Assembly (NCBI RefSeq): GCF_003862475.1
Contig: NZ_RRCO01000005.1
Location: 62,001-126,000 of the forward strand
Source of the DNA: Lachnoanaerobaculum gingivalis
GTDB lineage: Bacteria > Bacillota > Clostridia > Lachnospirales > Lachnospiraceae
Direction of reading: 5' to 3'
Length of the DNA stretch: 64,000 bases
The notes under the pieces are model-generated. The model worked only from the letters and a program-made list of their open reading frames with translations. It did no database searches and was not told the origin of the DNA. This document shows, piece by piece, positions 17,651 through 27,387 of this stretch. Numbering within the stretch: position 1 is the first letter of the stretch; each line of letters starts with the position of its first letter. Made by a program: the position numbers and the translations under genes.

Positions 17651-18442
17651 TTACTTACCTAAGCCTCTTCTTAACATCTCTGTAACTGCAAATGTAGCTA
17701 CATCATCCGCAAACTTACCGGTTCCGAATCCTGCATCATAACCAAGCTCTTTAGCCAGCTCATGTGTGATTCTTGCACCTCCGCAGATAAGCACATATTT
17801 ATCTCTAAGCTCATCAGCTTCCAAAAGTTCCACAAGATTTGTAAGATTCTTTATATGAATATCTTTTTGTGTAACTGTCTGTGAAACCAAAAGTACATCT
17901 GCCTTCAGCTCTCTTGCCTTCTCTATGAACTCTTCGTTTGCTACCTGTGAACCCAAGTTATAAGCTTCAATCATCTCATATCTCTCAAGTCCGTAATGTC
18001 CGGCAAATCCTTTTCTGTTCATTATAGCATCTATACCTACAGTATGAGCATCAGTACCGGTAGAAGCTCCTACCACTACTATTTTTCTGTGGAAGTTTTC
18101 TTTGATAAATTCATTAACTTCCTCCATGCTCATAGTTTCTTCTTCGACAGTTTGTACATGAATATTTGTATAATCAACACTATGTACCAGACTACCATAA
18201 ACCACATAAAATGTAAACTCTACATCAAGTGACATTCTGTGTGCGATATTCACATCTGAAAGTCCCATCTTCTTTGCAAGTATTCTTGCAGCTTCCTCAC
18301 CTCTCTCATCGTTCTTTACAGGAAGTGTGAAACTTATCTGAACCTTGCCGTCATTCATGGTATCTCCATAGGCTTTAAGCTTTGTAAGGTCCAGAGTCTT
18401 ATCAAACTCAACCTTATTAAGATTATATAAACCGCTACTCAT
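17651..18442 (-). CDS. kamE: Lysine 5,6-aminomutase beta subunit
   Basis: 263 residues. The base-off cobalamin-binding motif D-A-H-T-V-G is at residues 131-136, and K144 in MNRKG matches the lysine that forms the internal aldimine with PLP in characterised KamE. A Rossmann-like B12-binding domain follows. With KamD it migrates the 6-amino group of beta-lysine to C5, giving 3,5-diaminohexanoate, by an AdoCbl radical mechanism. Its ATG overlaps the end of kamD by 8 nt, so the two subunits are translationally coupled. Confidence 0.95.
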   Translation of the reverse strand: MSSGLYNLNKVEFDKTLDLTKLKAYGDTMNDGKVQISFTLPVKNDERGEEAARILAKKMGLSDVNIAHRMSLDVEFTFYVVYGSLVHSVDYTNIHVQTVEEETMSMEEVNEFIKENFHRKIVVVGASTGTDAHTVGIDAIMNRKGFAGHYGLERYEMIEAYNLGSQVANEEFIEKARELKADVLLVSQTVTQKDIHIKNLTNLVELLEADELRDKYVLICGGARITHELAKELGYDAGFGTGKFADDVATFAVTEMLRRGLGK

Positions 18443-19994
18443 CTTTCACCTCCTTTTTCATAAGAGGAATGAATGGGTTGAAGTATACATTATCTTTAAC
18501 AACGACTCCGTCTAATCCCTTACCTCCGTTAAAAGGTCTCTTTATATCCGCAAAAGTTCCCTTTTCAAGTGTAGCAAACAGTCCGTTTGTTTCTATCTCT
18601 GAGAGCAGTGCTGCCGCCTTATTTAAAACTTCATTTGCTCTGTTTCTTATAATACCGTCCTCTTTAAACTCTATCTCATCTCCAAAGTCCTTCATTGTTC
18701 TGAAGATATACTGTGCATTCTCTATTGCAAGTGCTCTGTCGGACATAAAAGGTGTATGTATAGCCTCTGTCATCATTCCGAGAAGATGTATCTTTTGACT
18801 TGTAAGTATGGTTACCATATTAAAGAGTGCATCCTGTACATGACCACGGAAAATATTTCCTGTCATAAACTTTGTAGGAGGCATGTACTTAAGAGGTGCC
18901 TTAGGGAAGATTTCTCTTGCCATCTGTGCCTGTGCCAACTCAAATAAGAATCCGTTTTCAGCATCAGGTGATATCTCAAAAGCATGTCCAAGTCCCTGTT
19001 GTGCAGGTGGGAGACCTGCTTCTATAGCAAACTGCTCATTTAAAAACTGTGATGCAAGTACTGTATGTGCCTCTTCTATAGCATCTGCCGTAGTAAGGTA
19101 GTTGTCCTCACCGGTATTTATAATAACTCCTGCAAATCCGTTTATTATTCTTGAAAAATACTGGTCAACCAGAGTTCTTTGCATATTTATGTCTCTGAAA
19201 AGAATTCCGTAGAGTGCATCATTTAACATTACATCAAGTCTTTCCATTGCACCCATTGCGGCTATCTCAGGCATACATAGTCCTGAACAGTAATTGCAAA
19301 GTCTGATATATCTGTTTTCTTTTTCACCGACTTCATCCAAAGCTTTTCTCATAAGCTTGAAGTTTTCCTGTGTCGCATATGTTCCACCGAATCCTTCGGT
19401 TGTAGCACCATATGGAACATAGTCAAGAAGGCTCTGTCCGGTAGTTCTGATAACGGCAATTATGTCCGCACCCTGCTTGGCTGCAGCCACCGCCTGTGTT
19501 ATATCCTCATATATATTTCCTGTCGCAACTATAAGATATATATAAGGTCCTTCTTTGTCTCCGAATTTACTCAGATATTCATTTCTCTTGTCAACGTTTT
19601 TTTGAATTCTTTCCACCATAGCCTTTGCTACCGGTGCAATTACCTCTTCTATCTCTTTAGAAGAATGAATCTTAAGTTTTGATAAATCTATTTCACCTTT
19701 ATCAATACCCTCTGCTATTTCAAGAGGTGAAAGTGATAATTCAAGCATTGCGTTTCCAAGCATAAATGCCGCACCCATCGGAAGAAGTTTGTTTTCCACA
19801 AGATGATCGACCACCACATTAGGCAGTGGCACTTCCACACTGTTTACTCCGTCAATCCCCAAAAGTCTGCATACCGTTCTCTCTACAGCTACTGTAGTAT
19901 GATCGTCAATAAAGGCTTGGACATCCAGCGCAACATTTCTTGCACTGTTTCTGGCTTTAGAGATTAAACTTTGATCAAGTCCAAGTTTACTCAT
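18435..19994 (-). CDS. kamD: Lysine 5,6-aminomutase alpha subunit
   Basis: 519 residues, the normal KamD length. The protein is a TIM-barrel-type subunit with phrases such as DIIAVIRTTGQSLLDYVPYG (near 178-197) and CNYCSGLCMPEIAAMG characteristic of D-lysine/beta-lysine 5,6-aminomutase alpha subunits. It binds PLP and substrate and pairs with KamE, which carries the cobalamin. AGGAG precedes ATG 19994. It lies 11 bp after kamA. Confidence 0.95.
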   Translation of the reverse strand: MSKLGLDQSLISKARNSARNVALDVQAFIDDHTTVAVERTVCRLLGIDGVNSVEVPLPNVVVDHLVENKLLPMGAAFMLGNAMLELSLSPLEIAEGIDKGEIDLSKLKIHSSKEIEEVIAPVAKAMVERIQKNVDKRNEYLSKFGDKEGPYIYLIVATGNIYEDITQAVAAAKQGADIIAVIRTTGQSLLDYVPYGATTEGFGGTYATQENFKLMRKALDEVGEKENRYIRLCNYCSGLCMPEIAAMGAMERLDVMLNDALYGILFRDINMQRTLVDQYFSRIINGFAGVIINTGEDNYLTTADAIEEAHTVLASQFLNEQFAIEAGLPPAQQGLGHAFEISPDAENGFLFELAQAQMAREIFPKAPLKYMPPTKFMTGNIFRGHVQDALFNMVTILTSQKIHLLGMMTEAIHTPFMSDRALAIENAQYIFRTMKDFGDEIEFKEDGIIRNRANEVLNKAAALLSEIETNGLFATLEKGTFADIKRPFNGGKGLDGVVVKDNVYFNPFIPLMKKEVKDE

Positions 19995-20005
19995 GTTTTT
20001 ATCTC

Positions 20006-21262
20006 CTATTTTTTCTCATGTGATCTTCTAAATCTTGCTAAATCAGCCGGCTCAATTGTCATAGCATTTCCTTGCTCAAGTCCTGCCACTCCGCCTAACT
20101 GCTTTTCTCTCTTACCCTTGCAAATATCACAATTACAATGGTTTTCATAGTGCTCAGGCTCTGTATATGTGGTGATAACACCCTCATAGTTTCTAAGTAT
20201 AACCTTGCCCGGACTTTGTGAAATAACATAATTCGGCATAACAGGTGTCTTTCCGCCACCTCCCGGTGCATCAACTACAAATGTAGGAACGCAATATCCT
20301 GAAGTATGACCTCTAAGTCCTTCTATAATCTCGATACCTTTTGATACCGGTGTTCTGAAATGCTCAAGTCCCTGTGAAAGGTCACATTGATAAATGTAAT
20401 AAGGTCTTACTCTTATCTTTACAAGCTCATGAACCAAATCAGTCATTATATGTACACAATCATTTACACCTGCCAAAAGTACTGTCTGATTTCCGAGAGG
20501 AATACCTGCATCCGCAAGTCTTGCACAAGCCTCAGCAGACTCTTTTGTAATCTCGCTTGGATGATTGAAATGTGTATTGAGCCAAATCGGATGATACTTC
20601 TTTAGCATATTTACAAGTTCAGGTGTAATTCTCTGCGGCATAACAACAGGTGTTCTTGAACCGATTCTTACTATCTCAACATGCTCTATTTTTCTAAGCT
20701 CAGATATAATGTATTCAAGCTTTTCATCACTTATAAGCAGTGCATCACCGCCTGAGAGCAGTACATCTCTTACCTCAGGATGTCTTCTTATATAATCAAG
20801 GCATGCATCCACCTGTGATGTAGGTACGCTTGTATCATTTTGTCCTGCAAATCTTCTTCTTGTACAATGTCTGCAATACATTGAACACTGGTCTGTTACA
20901 AGGAATAAAACTCTGTCCGGATATCTATGTGTAAGACCGTGAACAGGTGAATCCGTATCCTCATGTAAAGGATCAGCAAGGTCCGCTTCAGCTATATGAA
21001 GCTCAGACACTGTAGGTATTGCCTGCTTTCTTACCGGATCGTTTTCATCCTCAAGATCGATGAGTGAAAGATAGTATGGTGTAATAGCCATTCTTAAGTT
21101 TTCCAAGCATCTCTTCACACCTTCTTCTTCTTTTTCGGTAAGCTTTATATACTTTTTTAAACTTTCCACCTTTGTTATTCTGTTTCTAAGCTGCCATTTC
21201 CAATCATTCCACTCATTATCGGGAACGTCTGCGAATAAACCGTTTTCTCTACTGTTTCTCAT
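20006..21262 (-). CDS. kamA: Lysine 2,3-aminomutase
   Basis: 418 residues. The radical-SAM cluster motif is C-x3-C-x2-C at C126, C130 and C133 (CSMYCRHC). The PLP lysine is in DAPGGGGKTPVMPNYV (near 330-345). A cysteine-rich C-terminal segment, CNCDICKGK, is the zinc-type site seen in clostridial KamA. It converts L-lysine to L-beta-lysine, the first step of the pathway. It follows kdd by 28 bp. Only a weak SD (GAGGG) precedes ATG 21262. Confidence 0.95.
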   Translation of the reverse strand: MRNSRENGLFADVPDNEWNDWKWQLRNRITKVESLKKYIKLTEKEEEGVKRCLENLRMAITPYYLSLIDLEDENDPVRKQAIPTVSELHIAEADLADPLHEDTDSPVHGLTHRYPDRVLFLVTDQCSMYCRHCTRRRFAGQNDTSVPTSQVDACLDYIRRHPEVRDVLLSGGDALLISDEKLEYIISELRKIEHVEIVRIGSRTPVVMPQRITPELVNMLKKYHPIWLNTHFNHPSEITKESAEACARLADAGIPLGNQTVLLAGVNDCVHIMTDLVHELVKIRVRPYYIYQCDLSQGLEHFRTPVSKGIEIIEGLRGHTSGYCVPTFVVDAPGGGGKTPVMPNYVISQSPGKVILRNYEGVITTYTEPEHYENHCNCDICKGKREKQLGGVAGLEQGNAMTIEPADLARFRRSHEKK

Positions 21263-21290
21263 ATTTTTTTTCCCTCTTACTTACTCTAAA

Positions 21291-22325
21291 TTACACGTAT
21301 TTTTTCTCAAATACTTCTCTAATTGCCGGATTTTCACGAATTTCCTGCAATGTTATCTTATCATGTCCCTTTGTATATCCGTTTCCTATGATCATATCAA
21401 TATCTTTTCCTACGCCCTCTGCTCCCAGTGCAGCCTTTGTAAAGCTTGTAGCCATTGAGAAGAAGTATACACATCCGCCGTCACGAACAGGAAGGATTGC
21501 ACTCATCTCACAGTTATTTACATTTACGCAGCATATTGAAACATCATATTCTCTTCCGTCATTAAGCTCCAAAGCCTTATCAAGAACTTCTACAGGAAGT
21601 GCGGCACTTGCCCGGAATGCTTCATGGCAAAGTCCCATCTTCTTTAACTCTTCCACGCCTTCTTTGCTGTAGTCCATAGCAACTACTTTACCTGTAGGTC
21701 CTACTCTCTTCATTGCCTCATAGCAAACAAGCATTCCGCTCTTTCCTGCTCCTCCAAGTACCAATACACTCTGTCCTGATTGTACAAGTTTTGCTGTCTG
21801 AGCCGGTGCTCCGGCTACATCCAAAGCTGCAAGTGCAAGCGGCTCTGGAAGGTCTTCCGGAAGCTTTGCATATAATGCACTTTCAAATAATACAGCCTGT
21901 CCTTCGATATCCACTCTGTCGATTTCAGGATGAATAGCCTTTATCTTTTCAATCTTTAAAGGTGTCATTGAAAGTGATACTAAAGATGCAATCTTATCTC
22001 CAACCTTAATATCTGTATCAAGCTCTTCACCGATATAGCTTACTGTTCCTATAAACATTCCGCCTGAACCGGTTACCGGGTTTTGCATTTTTCCTCTTTC
22101 ATTTACTATATCAAGAATCATCTGTCCGATTTTTTCAACATCTTTATTACAAGCTTCTTCAATCTGTGTAAATGATGCGGAGTCGATATTTAATGAAATA
22201 ACATCGCAGATTATCTCATTTGAGTATCTCTTTGTCATATCATTGTCTATCTTCTTTGCCGCCTGAGTTAAAACTCCCTGTGGCTCAATAACTCTGTGAA
22301 TACCATACTTATTTCCCTTTAACAT
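21291..22325 (-). CDS. kdd: L-erythro-3,5-diaminohexanoate dehydrogenase
   Basis: 344 residues. A zinc-less MDR-like fold is suggested, with the nucleotide-binding loop VLGGAGKSGMLVCYEA near residues 184-199 and KVVAMDYSKEGVEEL following as the NAD(P)-binding beta-alpha unit. It oxidatively deaminates 3,5-diaminohexanoate to 3-keto-5-aminohexanoate, releasing ammonia and reduced nicotinamide cofactor. It lies 10 bp after kce. The assignment rests on sequence features plus the diagnostic kce-kdd-kamADE order. Confidence 0.93.
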   Translation of the reverse strand: MLKGNKYGIHRVIEPQGVLTQAAKKIDNDMTKRYSNEIICDVISLNIDSASFTQIEEACNKDVEKIGQMILDIVNERGKMQNPVTGSGGMFIGTVSYIGEELDTDIKVGDKIASLVSLSMTPLKIEKIKAIHPEIDRVDIEGQAVLFESALYAKLPEDLPEPLALAALDVAGAPAQTAKLVQSGQSVLVLGGAGKSGMLVCYEAMKRVGPTGKVVAMDYSKEGVEELKKMGLCHEAFRASAALPVEVLDKALELNDGREYDVSICCVNVNNCEMSAILPVRDGGCVYFFSMATSFTKAALGAEGVGKDIDMIIGNGYTKGHDKITLQEIRENPAIREVFEKKYV

Positions 22326-22335
22326 AAGTCCTCCA

Positions 22336-23154
22336 TTATTTCAAACCCAATATTTCTCTTGCTTCATCCGGTGTTGCTATCTCTCTGCCAAGTTCTTTTG
22401 CCAGTCTCACGACCTTTTCTACCAGCTCACCGTTTGACTTTGCCATAACACCTTTACTGAGATATACATTATCTTCAAATCCAACTCTTGCATGGCCGCC
22501 CATAAGTATCGCCATGGTCACCATAGGAAATTCTGCTCTTCCCACTCCCGATGCTGTCCATGTGGAGCCTGCAGGTATACTCTCTACCATAAAGTTTAAA
22601 TCTCTCGCCGTTCCTGAGATACCGCCGTTTACACCCATTACAAAGTCAAAATGCATAGGTGACTTTATAATGCCTTTTTTATTTAGACGTATTGCCATAT
22701 CCACCATTCCCTTGTCAAATACTTCAACTTCAGGTTTGATACCAAGCTCATTCATTCTGTTTGCAAATTCTATAATTGTGTTCTCGGTATTTACAAATAT
22801 ATCGTCTCCTCCGAAGTTACAGGTTCCGCAATCAAGTGTTGCCATCTCAGGGCGAAGTAGAGTAGGTGAGAGTCTCTCTTCATTGCTCATACCCACCGCT
22901 CCACCTGTTGAAGGTTGAATGATAACATCAGGCAATTCTTTTTTTATAGCATCAATACATTCTTTAAATCTGTCTGCGCTCTGTGTAGGTGTACCGTCAT
23001 CCTCTCTCACATGAAGATGTATAATAGCGGCTCCCGCATCATAAGCCGACTTTGCTTCTCTTACAATCTCTTCCACTGTATAAGGTACATTCGGATTTTG
23101 CTCTTTTGTAACCTCTGCACCACATATACATGCCGTAATAATAAGTTTTTCCAT
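22336..23154 (-). CDS. kce: 3-keto-5-aminohexanoate cleavage enzyme
   Basis: 272 residues. This is a Zn-dependent TIM-barrel (BKACE family) protein, with metal ligand histidines in AAIIHLHVREDDGTPTQ (near residues 43-59) and a second conserved block, DCGTCNFGGDDIF. It cleaves 3-keto-5-aminohexanoate with acetyl-CoA to acetoacetate and 3-aminobutyryl-CoA. It lies 8 bp after kal. The SD before ATG 23154 is weak, consistent with coupling to kal. Confidence 0.95.
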   Translation of the reverse strand: MEKLIITACICGAEVTKEQNPNVPYTVEEIVREAKSAYDAGAAIIHLHVREDDGTPTQSADRFKECIDAIKKELPDVIIQPSTGGAVGMSNEERLSPTLLRPEMATLDCGTCNFGGDDIFVNTENTIIEFANRMNELGIKPEVEVFDKGMVDMAIRLNKKGIIKSPMHFDFVMGVNGGISGTARDLNFMVESIPAGSTWTASGVGRAEFPMVTMAILMGGHARVGFEDNVYLSKGVMAKSNGELVEKVVRLAKELGREIATPDEAREILGLK

Positions 23155-23162
23155 GATTTTCT

Positions 23163-23552
23163 CTATTTATTGTTTCTTTGTCTGTCTTTTAATACCACGC
23201 AGGTTCCGCTTGCTCTGCATACCACTACAGGCTCTTCCAATACATCACATGCCGAATCATTGATATCTGTTCTTGGTGTAATAACTTTTCTTGCCTCAAA
23301 TACCATCTTTCTTGATGTATTTCCTACAGAAACAATTTCACCTGTTGCTTCGATGAAATCCCCTGCATGAACAGGTGCCAAAAACTCTACACTGTCATAA
23401 GCTTTAAAAAGTCCCTCATCTCCATCGTTGATAATCAAAAGCTCAGTCGCCACATCTCCGAATAAACCCAACATTCTTGCTCCGTCTACCAATTCACCGC
23501 CATAATGTGCATCGTGAGCACTCATACGAAGTCTAATTGTTGATTTAACCAT
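23163..23552 (-). CDS. kal: 3-aminobutyryl-CoA ammonia-lyase
   Basis: 129 residues, a single hotdog-fold domain. The stretch [19 protein letters not shown] is the active-site region of Kal proteins, and [20 protein letters not shown] the central hotdog strand pair. It removes ammonia from 3-aminobutyryl-CoA to give crotonyl-CoA. GAGGAGG precedes ATG 23552. It is the first gene of the kal-kce-kdd-kamADE-cobA-nhaC operon. Confidence 0.92.
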   Translation of the reverse strand: MVKSTIRLRMSAHDAHYGGELVDGARMLGLFGDVATELLIINDGDEGLFKAYDSVEFLAPVHAGDFIEATGEIVSVGNTSRKMVFEARKVITPRTDINDSACDVLEEPVVVCRASGTCVVLKDRQRNNK

Positions 23553-23635
23553 ATTATATTTTCCTCCTCACGTAGATAAATCTTATTATCCTTTAATGTA
23601 TCTATATATTACAATAAAATTAATATTTTTATTAC

Positions 23636-23683
23636 TGACTAAATGTATATAAAAAAATACAAGTTAGTGGACAAAATGTATAT
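23636..23683. repeat. Paired direct repeat upstream of kal (candidate operator)
   Basis: In the 198-bp gap 23553-23750, TGACTAAATGTATAT (23636-23650) and GGACAAAATGTATAT (23669-23683) match at 13 of 15 positions and are 33 bp apart, close to three helical turns. They lie 84-131 bp upstream of the kal start codon, where an activator would bind. The PucR-type regulator encoded just upstream is the natural candidate. The rest of the gap is AT-rich. TATAGAT-like -10 candidates near 23600-23610 are too common in this composition to call firmly. Confidence 0.45.
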
Positions 23684-23750
23684 TTGCACAAAAAAAATAT
23701 AGACCACATATATCTCCTTATGTAATCTATATCTTTATTTTCTTAAAATA

Positions 23751-24911
23751 TCAATCAAAATAGTCATTCAATATCAAGGCCAGAGACAAATCCAGTCTCT
23801 CGCAATAATCATCAAAGTTAAAACCTGTCAGATCCTTGATGCTCTCCATTCGATTTATCAATGTATGTCTGTGTATAAAAAGTCTTTTTGCGGCTCTGGT
23901 GACATTTCCGTTTTCTTCCAGATAATATCTTACAGTCTTTATATAGTCGCTGTCAGACTCTCTGTCCCTGTCAATTAACAGTCTGAGCACTTTATTTTCC
24001 TTTGAATAGAGTGTATTTGTTCTGTATATGGAATACAATTTTTTCAAAAATGACATATGCTCATAAAGACATGTACCCCTGATAGCTCTGACACTGTGTA
24101 AAGTCTGAAGTGCCTCCATGCAATGCTTCATAGCAAGATCAAGACCTTCATTATCTGTAAACATATCCGCTGTCGCAAACAAATTCAGTCCTATCTTGTT
24201 AGACAGTCTTATAAGTACCACCTGTATTTCAGCCAGCAGATCCTTAAGCTTTGTCACACTCTCCACCCCTATACAAAATATCATCTGTACACCCTTTTCA
24301 TAATGACAAATATATGTATCACAGCTGAATACCACCAAAGAATTTATATTTTCAAAAGCTTCCGTTATATCAGGTCCCACTTCATTATATGCATTTACCG
24401 AGGAGATTGCTAAAATTGCAATTTCATTTTCATTTCCTATTCCTCTGGACAGACTCTCCTTAAGCTTCTTTTTTATTTTCGGATAAAAATAATTATAGTC
24501 AAGATAGCTCTGATTTCCAAGTACCGACTCTCTGTTTATCTCACTTATCAAAGTCTTTAAAACTTCTGAAAAAGAAAAGCTTGCCGGCAATTCAAGTACC
24601 GGAAATTTGTATTTTCTGGCAGACTCAAGTATATAAACCGGTATACTGTCCACATAATATCCGGTCTGCACCATAAGTCCTACCACACCCTTTGCTTTCA
24701 GTCTCTTTATCAAATTAAAGTACCTTGTATAATCCGCCAGATCAAATCCTGTTGTTATCAGAAGTTCACCGCTTCCTACCATATCAACAGAATCCAGAAT
24801 TTCCTGAACATTTACCCAGCTGATTATATTTCCTGCACTTTCCCTTCCGGTTATAAGTTCCGTTCCCGGAAAGAAGTTATTCTCAATGATATCTCTAACA
24901 GTAAGTGGCAT
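23751..24911 (-). CDS. PucR-family transcriptional regulator, probable regulator of lysine genes
   Basis: 386 residues. The N-terminal purine-catabolism-type sensor domain (about 5-120) contains TGFDLADYTRYFNLIKRLKA and GVVGLMVQTGYYVDSIP. A GGDEF-like central region follows (about 150-270). The C-terminal helix-turn-helix includes YYLEENGNVTRAAKRLFIHR (near 330-350), the PucR HTH signature. It is 12 bp after kamC, in the eamA-kamB-kamC operon, and immediately upstream of the kal operon. Control of lysine fermentation is therefore likely, but it is inferred from position. Confidence 0.85.
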   Translation of the reverse strand: MPLTVRDIIENNFFPGTELITGRESAGNIISWVNVQEILDSVDMVGSGELLITTGFDLADYTRYFNLIKRLKAKGVVGLMVQTGYYVDSIPVYILESARKYKFPVLELPASFSFSEVLKTLISEINRESVLGNQSYLDYNYFYPKIKKKLKESLSRGIGNENEIAILAISSVNAYNEVGPDITEAFENINSLVVFSCDTYICHYEKGVQMIFCIGVESVTKLKDLLAEIQVVLIRLSNKIGLNLFATADMFTDNEGLDLAMKHCMEALQTLHSVRAIRGTCLYEHMSFLKKLYSIYRTNTLYSKENKVLRLLIDRDRESDSDYIKTVRYYLEENGNVTRAAKRLFIHRHTLINRMESIKDLTGFNFDDYCERLDLSLALILNDYFD

Positions 24912-24923
24912 AACTCGCCCTTT

Positions 24924-26372
24924 CTAATTAATTTCAACTAAAATATCCATAAGTTCTTCCTGCAATCCTAAAAGTCTGCAAATCATAAGTGCCTCTTTTG
25001 GAGGCTGTGCCTGTTTTTTTACTTTAAAAATACCGTAGTTCATAAACTGTGCTATTGCTGTAATCTTTGCATCATCACTTGACTTTGTAAGAAGCGCTTT
25101 TGCTATTTTATCTTCCGAAGCTCCCTGTAATCCCCTTACCTGATAATGGCTTCCCGAAAGCTCGGCAACATGATCAAAATGTGTTACCAAAAGACTTATT
25201 GCTCTTTTTTTATTTAAAAGCGCTACAAGCCCTCTCACTATACTCTCACCTTCTTTAGGATTTGTTCCTCTTGCAAACTCGTCTAAAATTGCAAAGATAT
25301 ATCTTCCTTCGATATCGGTAAGCAAATTTTTCAGTTCCACTATCTGAGCTCCGAAACTGGATAAACCCTTATCTACAGACTGAGACTCTTCGGATATCAT
25401 TATTATTTCATCAAACAGCGGAATACTTGCCTTATTTGCATATACAAAGAAGCCACATAGTGCAAGATATGTATTCAGCGCTACCGTCTTTAATGTAACA
25501 CTCTTTCCGCCCATATTGGCACCTGTAAGTACTGTTGTTCCTATTGTCATATCTATGGTTATAGGCGTAAATTTAAGTCCTTTTTCTTCCAATATATCAC
25601 AGATAAAAGGATTTATTGTTTCTTCCAATACAAGTACATCTTCAGTGATCTGTGGTAAACATGAAGGATATAGCTTTGCCACCCTGTATTTTTCCAAAAG
25701 TAAATCAAATCTGCCTATTACATCTATATTTTTTAATGCTTTGTCAAAATAAGGTCGCAGGTTTACAGAAAGGTCTTCTCTTATCTTTCTCTCTTCCTTT
25801 TCCTCTTCCACAATAGCTGCAAGTCTTTCATCCTTAAGTTCTTCAAAAGCTGCATCGCTCTCCTGCATCTTGATTTCTATATCACGTTTTCTCTTTCTGA
25901 TTAACTTAAGCTCGGGGGAATAGTCATCATATATTGCAAATGTGGGTATTCTTCTGCCCTCCGGATCAAGTATATCCACCGCATCACTCACAGACTCTAT
26001 AATAAAACCTGTTAAGCCTATTTCTTTTGATACTCTTTCAATAAGAGGTTTTAATTTTTCCATATGCATCAAAAGAGTTTTTATCTCAAAAAGCTCTATA
26101 TCCGACAATGTATTGTCCCTGCCGAATTTGATAGAACCTCTTACATCCTTCATCTGCATGAATATTCTTCTTACAGCATTGGTATCTGATTTTACATTAT
26201 CATATTTTTGATATAAATTATTCAGATTTTTAAGTTCTTCTTTAAGAGTATCTCTTTTATCCCTACCTAAAGGATATATATTTTTTATAAGCTCGGCTCC
26301 GAAAGGTGTTGCGGGAAGCATCTTGCTTTTTATATATTCAAAACCGATATTTTCTCTTTGCCAAAAGTCCAT
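24924..26372 (-). CDS. kamC: Lysine 5,6-aminomutase reactivase ATPase, MutS-like
   Basis: 482 residues from ATG 26372, 4 nt after AGGGGG. An upstream in-frame TTG would overlap kamB and is not needed. The C-terminal half has a MutS-type ABC ATPase: Walker A TGANMGGKSVTLKT (near 290), signature-like SSFGAQIVELKNLL, and Walker B YIFAILDEFARGTNPKEGES. The N-terminal clamp and lever region is MutS-like but lacks the mismatch-recognition domain. In lysine-fermenting clostridia and fusobacteria, KamB and KamC reactivate the B12-dependent mutase, so this is not a repair protein. Its position between kamB and the regulator supports this. Confidence 0.85.
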   Translation of the reverse strand: MDFWQRENIGFEYIKSKMLPATPFGAELIKNIYPLGRDKRDTLKEELKNLNNLYQKYDNVKSDTNAVRRIFMQMKDVRGSIKFGRDNTLSDIELFEIKTLLMHMEKLKPLIERVSKEIGLTGFIIESVSDAVDILDPEGRRIPTFAIYDDYSPELKLIRKRKRDIEIKMQESDAAFEELKDERLAAIVEEEKEERKIREDLSVNLRPYFDKALKNIDVIGRFDLLLEKYRVAKLYPSCLPQITEDVLVLEETINPFICDILEEKGLKFTPITIDMTIGTTVLTGANMGGKSVTLKTVALNTYLALCGFFVYANKASIPLFDEIIMISEESQSVDKGLSSFGAQIVELKNLLTDIEGRYIFAILDEFARGTNPKEGESIVRGLVALLNKKRAISLLVTHFDHVAELSGSHYQVRGLQGASEDKIAKALLTKSSDDAKITAIAQFMNYGIFKVKKQAQPPKEALMICRLLGLQEELMDILVEIN

Positions 26373-26373
26373 A

Positions 26374-27387
26374 CTACCCCCTATACTTGCTTTCAATATT
26401 TATAACCGGTAAATCGGTACAATTTTGCATATATTCCAGAAATTTCTCACTGTCGTAGTGATGTCCATAGGCTGAAAAAGGATTTATTGTTATGGCAACA
26501 ATATTTATTGTATCAATGCATGAAAATACCAAGCCTCTTTGTCTGAGTTTTTCAAAATTTTCGTATTTGATTAAAATTCTTGAACCGTCAAAAAATACCA
26601 ATCGCTTTCCGTCAAGTTTTGCATTAGATAATAAAAAAGAGTTTATCATGGCATCGCTTAGCGCACCGTTTACAAATATACTCCCTACTTCACTTTCCTT
26701 TGCCCATACTTCTCTAAGCTCAATCTTTTTATCACTCTTTTTTATAGTATTATCTTCTATTATATAATACTTATCACTGTAGTTTTCTCTGTTAAAATCA
26801 TTCGGAAGATTAAGCTTATATTCCGGAAGTGAAAAAAGCATGGATGTATATATTGTATCCCTGACAGTCTTTTCCATATCAACGCTGTATGAAGCACCGC
26901 TTGAAAGTATTGCCACATTACTTACCTTCCCTGTAGCAATACTTTTTCTCTCCAAGGCTCCATCTATCAGGATCTTTCCCTTGCTGTATTTTTTAAAGCT
27001 CTCACAAACTGTTGCCATTTGTGTAGCAATAGATGGACCTGCTATTTGTACAAAACCGTCGCTGAGGGCTCTGATTATTATTATTTCTCCAAGCGGAGTA
27101 TATATCCCGGTGCTCTCTACTATTTCTTTTGTTATATCACAGTACTTTATCAAATCTCTTGCCGTTGCGATATAATCATCCTTATAAATATATATTTCAG
27201 GCTTTTTGGTATTGGTTACCAGATCAAGCTCCTCGCCGTCTCTTCCTATGGATGTAAGCAGAATACTTTCTTCATTTTCATGAAGTTCTTTTATTACTTC
27301 ATTTAAAACTGTAGTTTTTCCTGCATTCTTACACATTCCGATAAAAGAGACTCTTTCCTCATCTTTTATCAAATCATAGATATTCAT
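26374..27387 (-). CDS. kamB: Lysine 5,6-aminomutase reactivase subunit KamB
   Basis: 337 residues. An N-terminal P-loop, GMCKNAGKTT (near residues 17-26), suggests a nucleotide-binding protein. The central block GPSIATQMATVCESFKKYSK and DGALERKSIATGKVSNVAIL follow. The C-terminus, NPFSAYGHHYDSEKFLEYM, contains two adjacent histidines. It pairs with the MutS-like KamC encoded next, with only a 1-nt gap between stop and start. The ATG overlaps the stop of the DMT transporter gene (ATGA). The function assignment follows the kamB-kamC pairing known in lysine-fermentation loci. Confidence 0.85.
   Translation of the reverse strand: MNIYDLIKDEERVSFIGMCKNAGKTTVLNEVIKELHENEESILLTSIGRDGEELDLVTNTKKPEIYIYKDDYIATARDLIKYCDITKEIVESTGIYTPLGEIIIIRALSDGFVQIAGPSIATQMATVCESFKKYSKGKILIDGALERKSIATGKVSNVAILSSGASYSVDMEKTVRDTIYTSMLFSLPEYKLNLPNDFNRENYSDKYYIIEDNTIKKSDKKIELREVWAKESEVGSIFVNGALSDAMINSFLLSNAKLDGKRLVFFDGSRILIKYENFEKLRQRGLVFSCIDTINIVAITINPFSAYGHHYDSEKFLEYMQNCTDLPVINIESKYRG

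Noticed and set aside
24924-26372. MutS-like gene as a DNA mismatch repair protein
   Set aside because: It lacks the mismatch-recognition domain and is coupled to kamB inside a lysine fermentation unit, where KamC reactivase is the established member.
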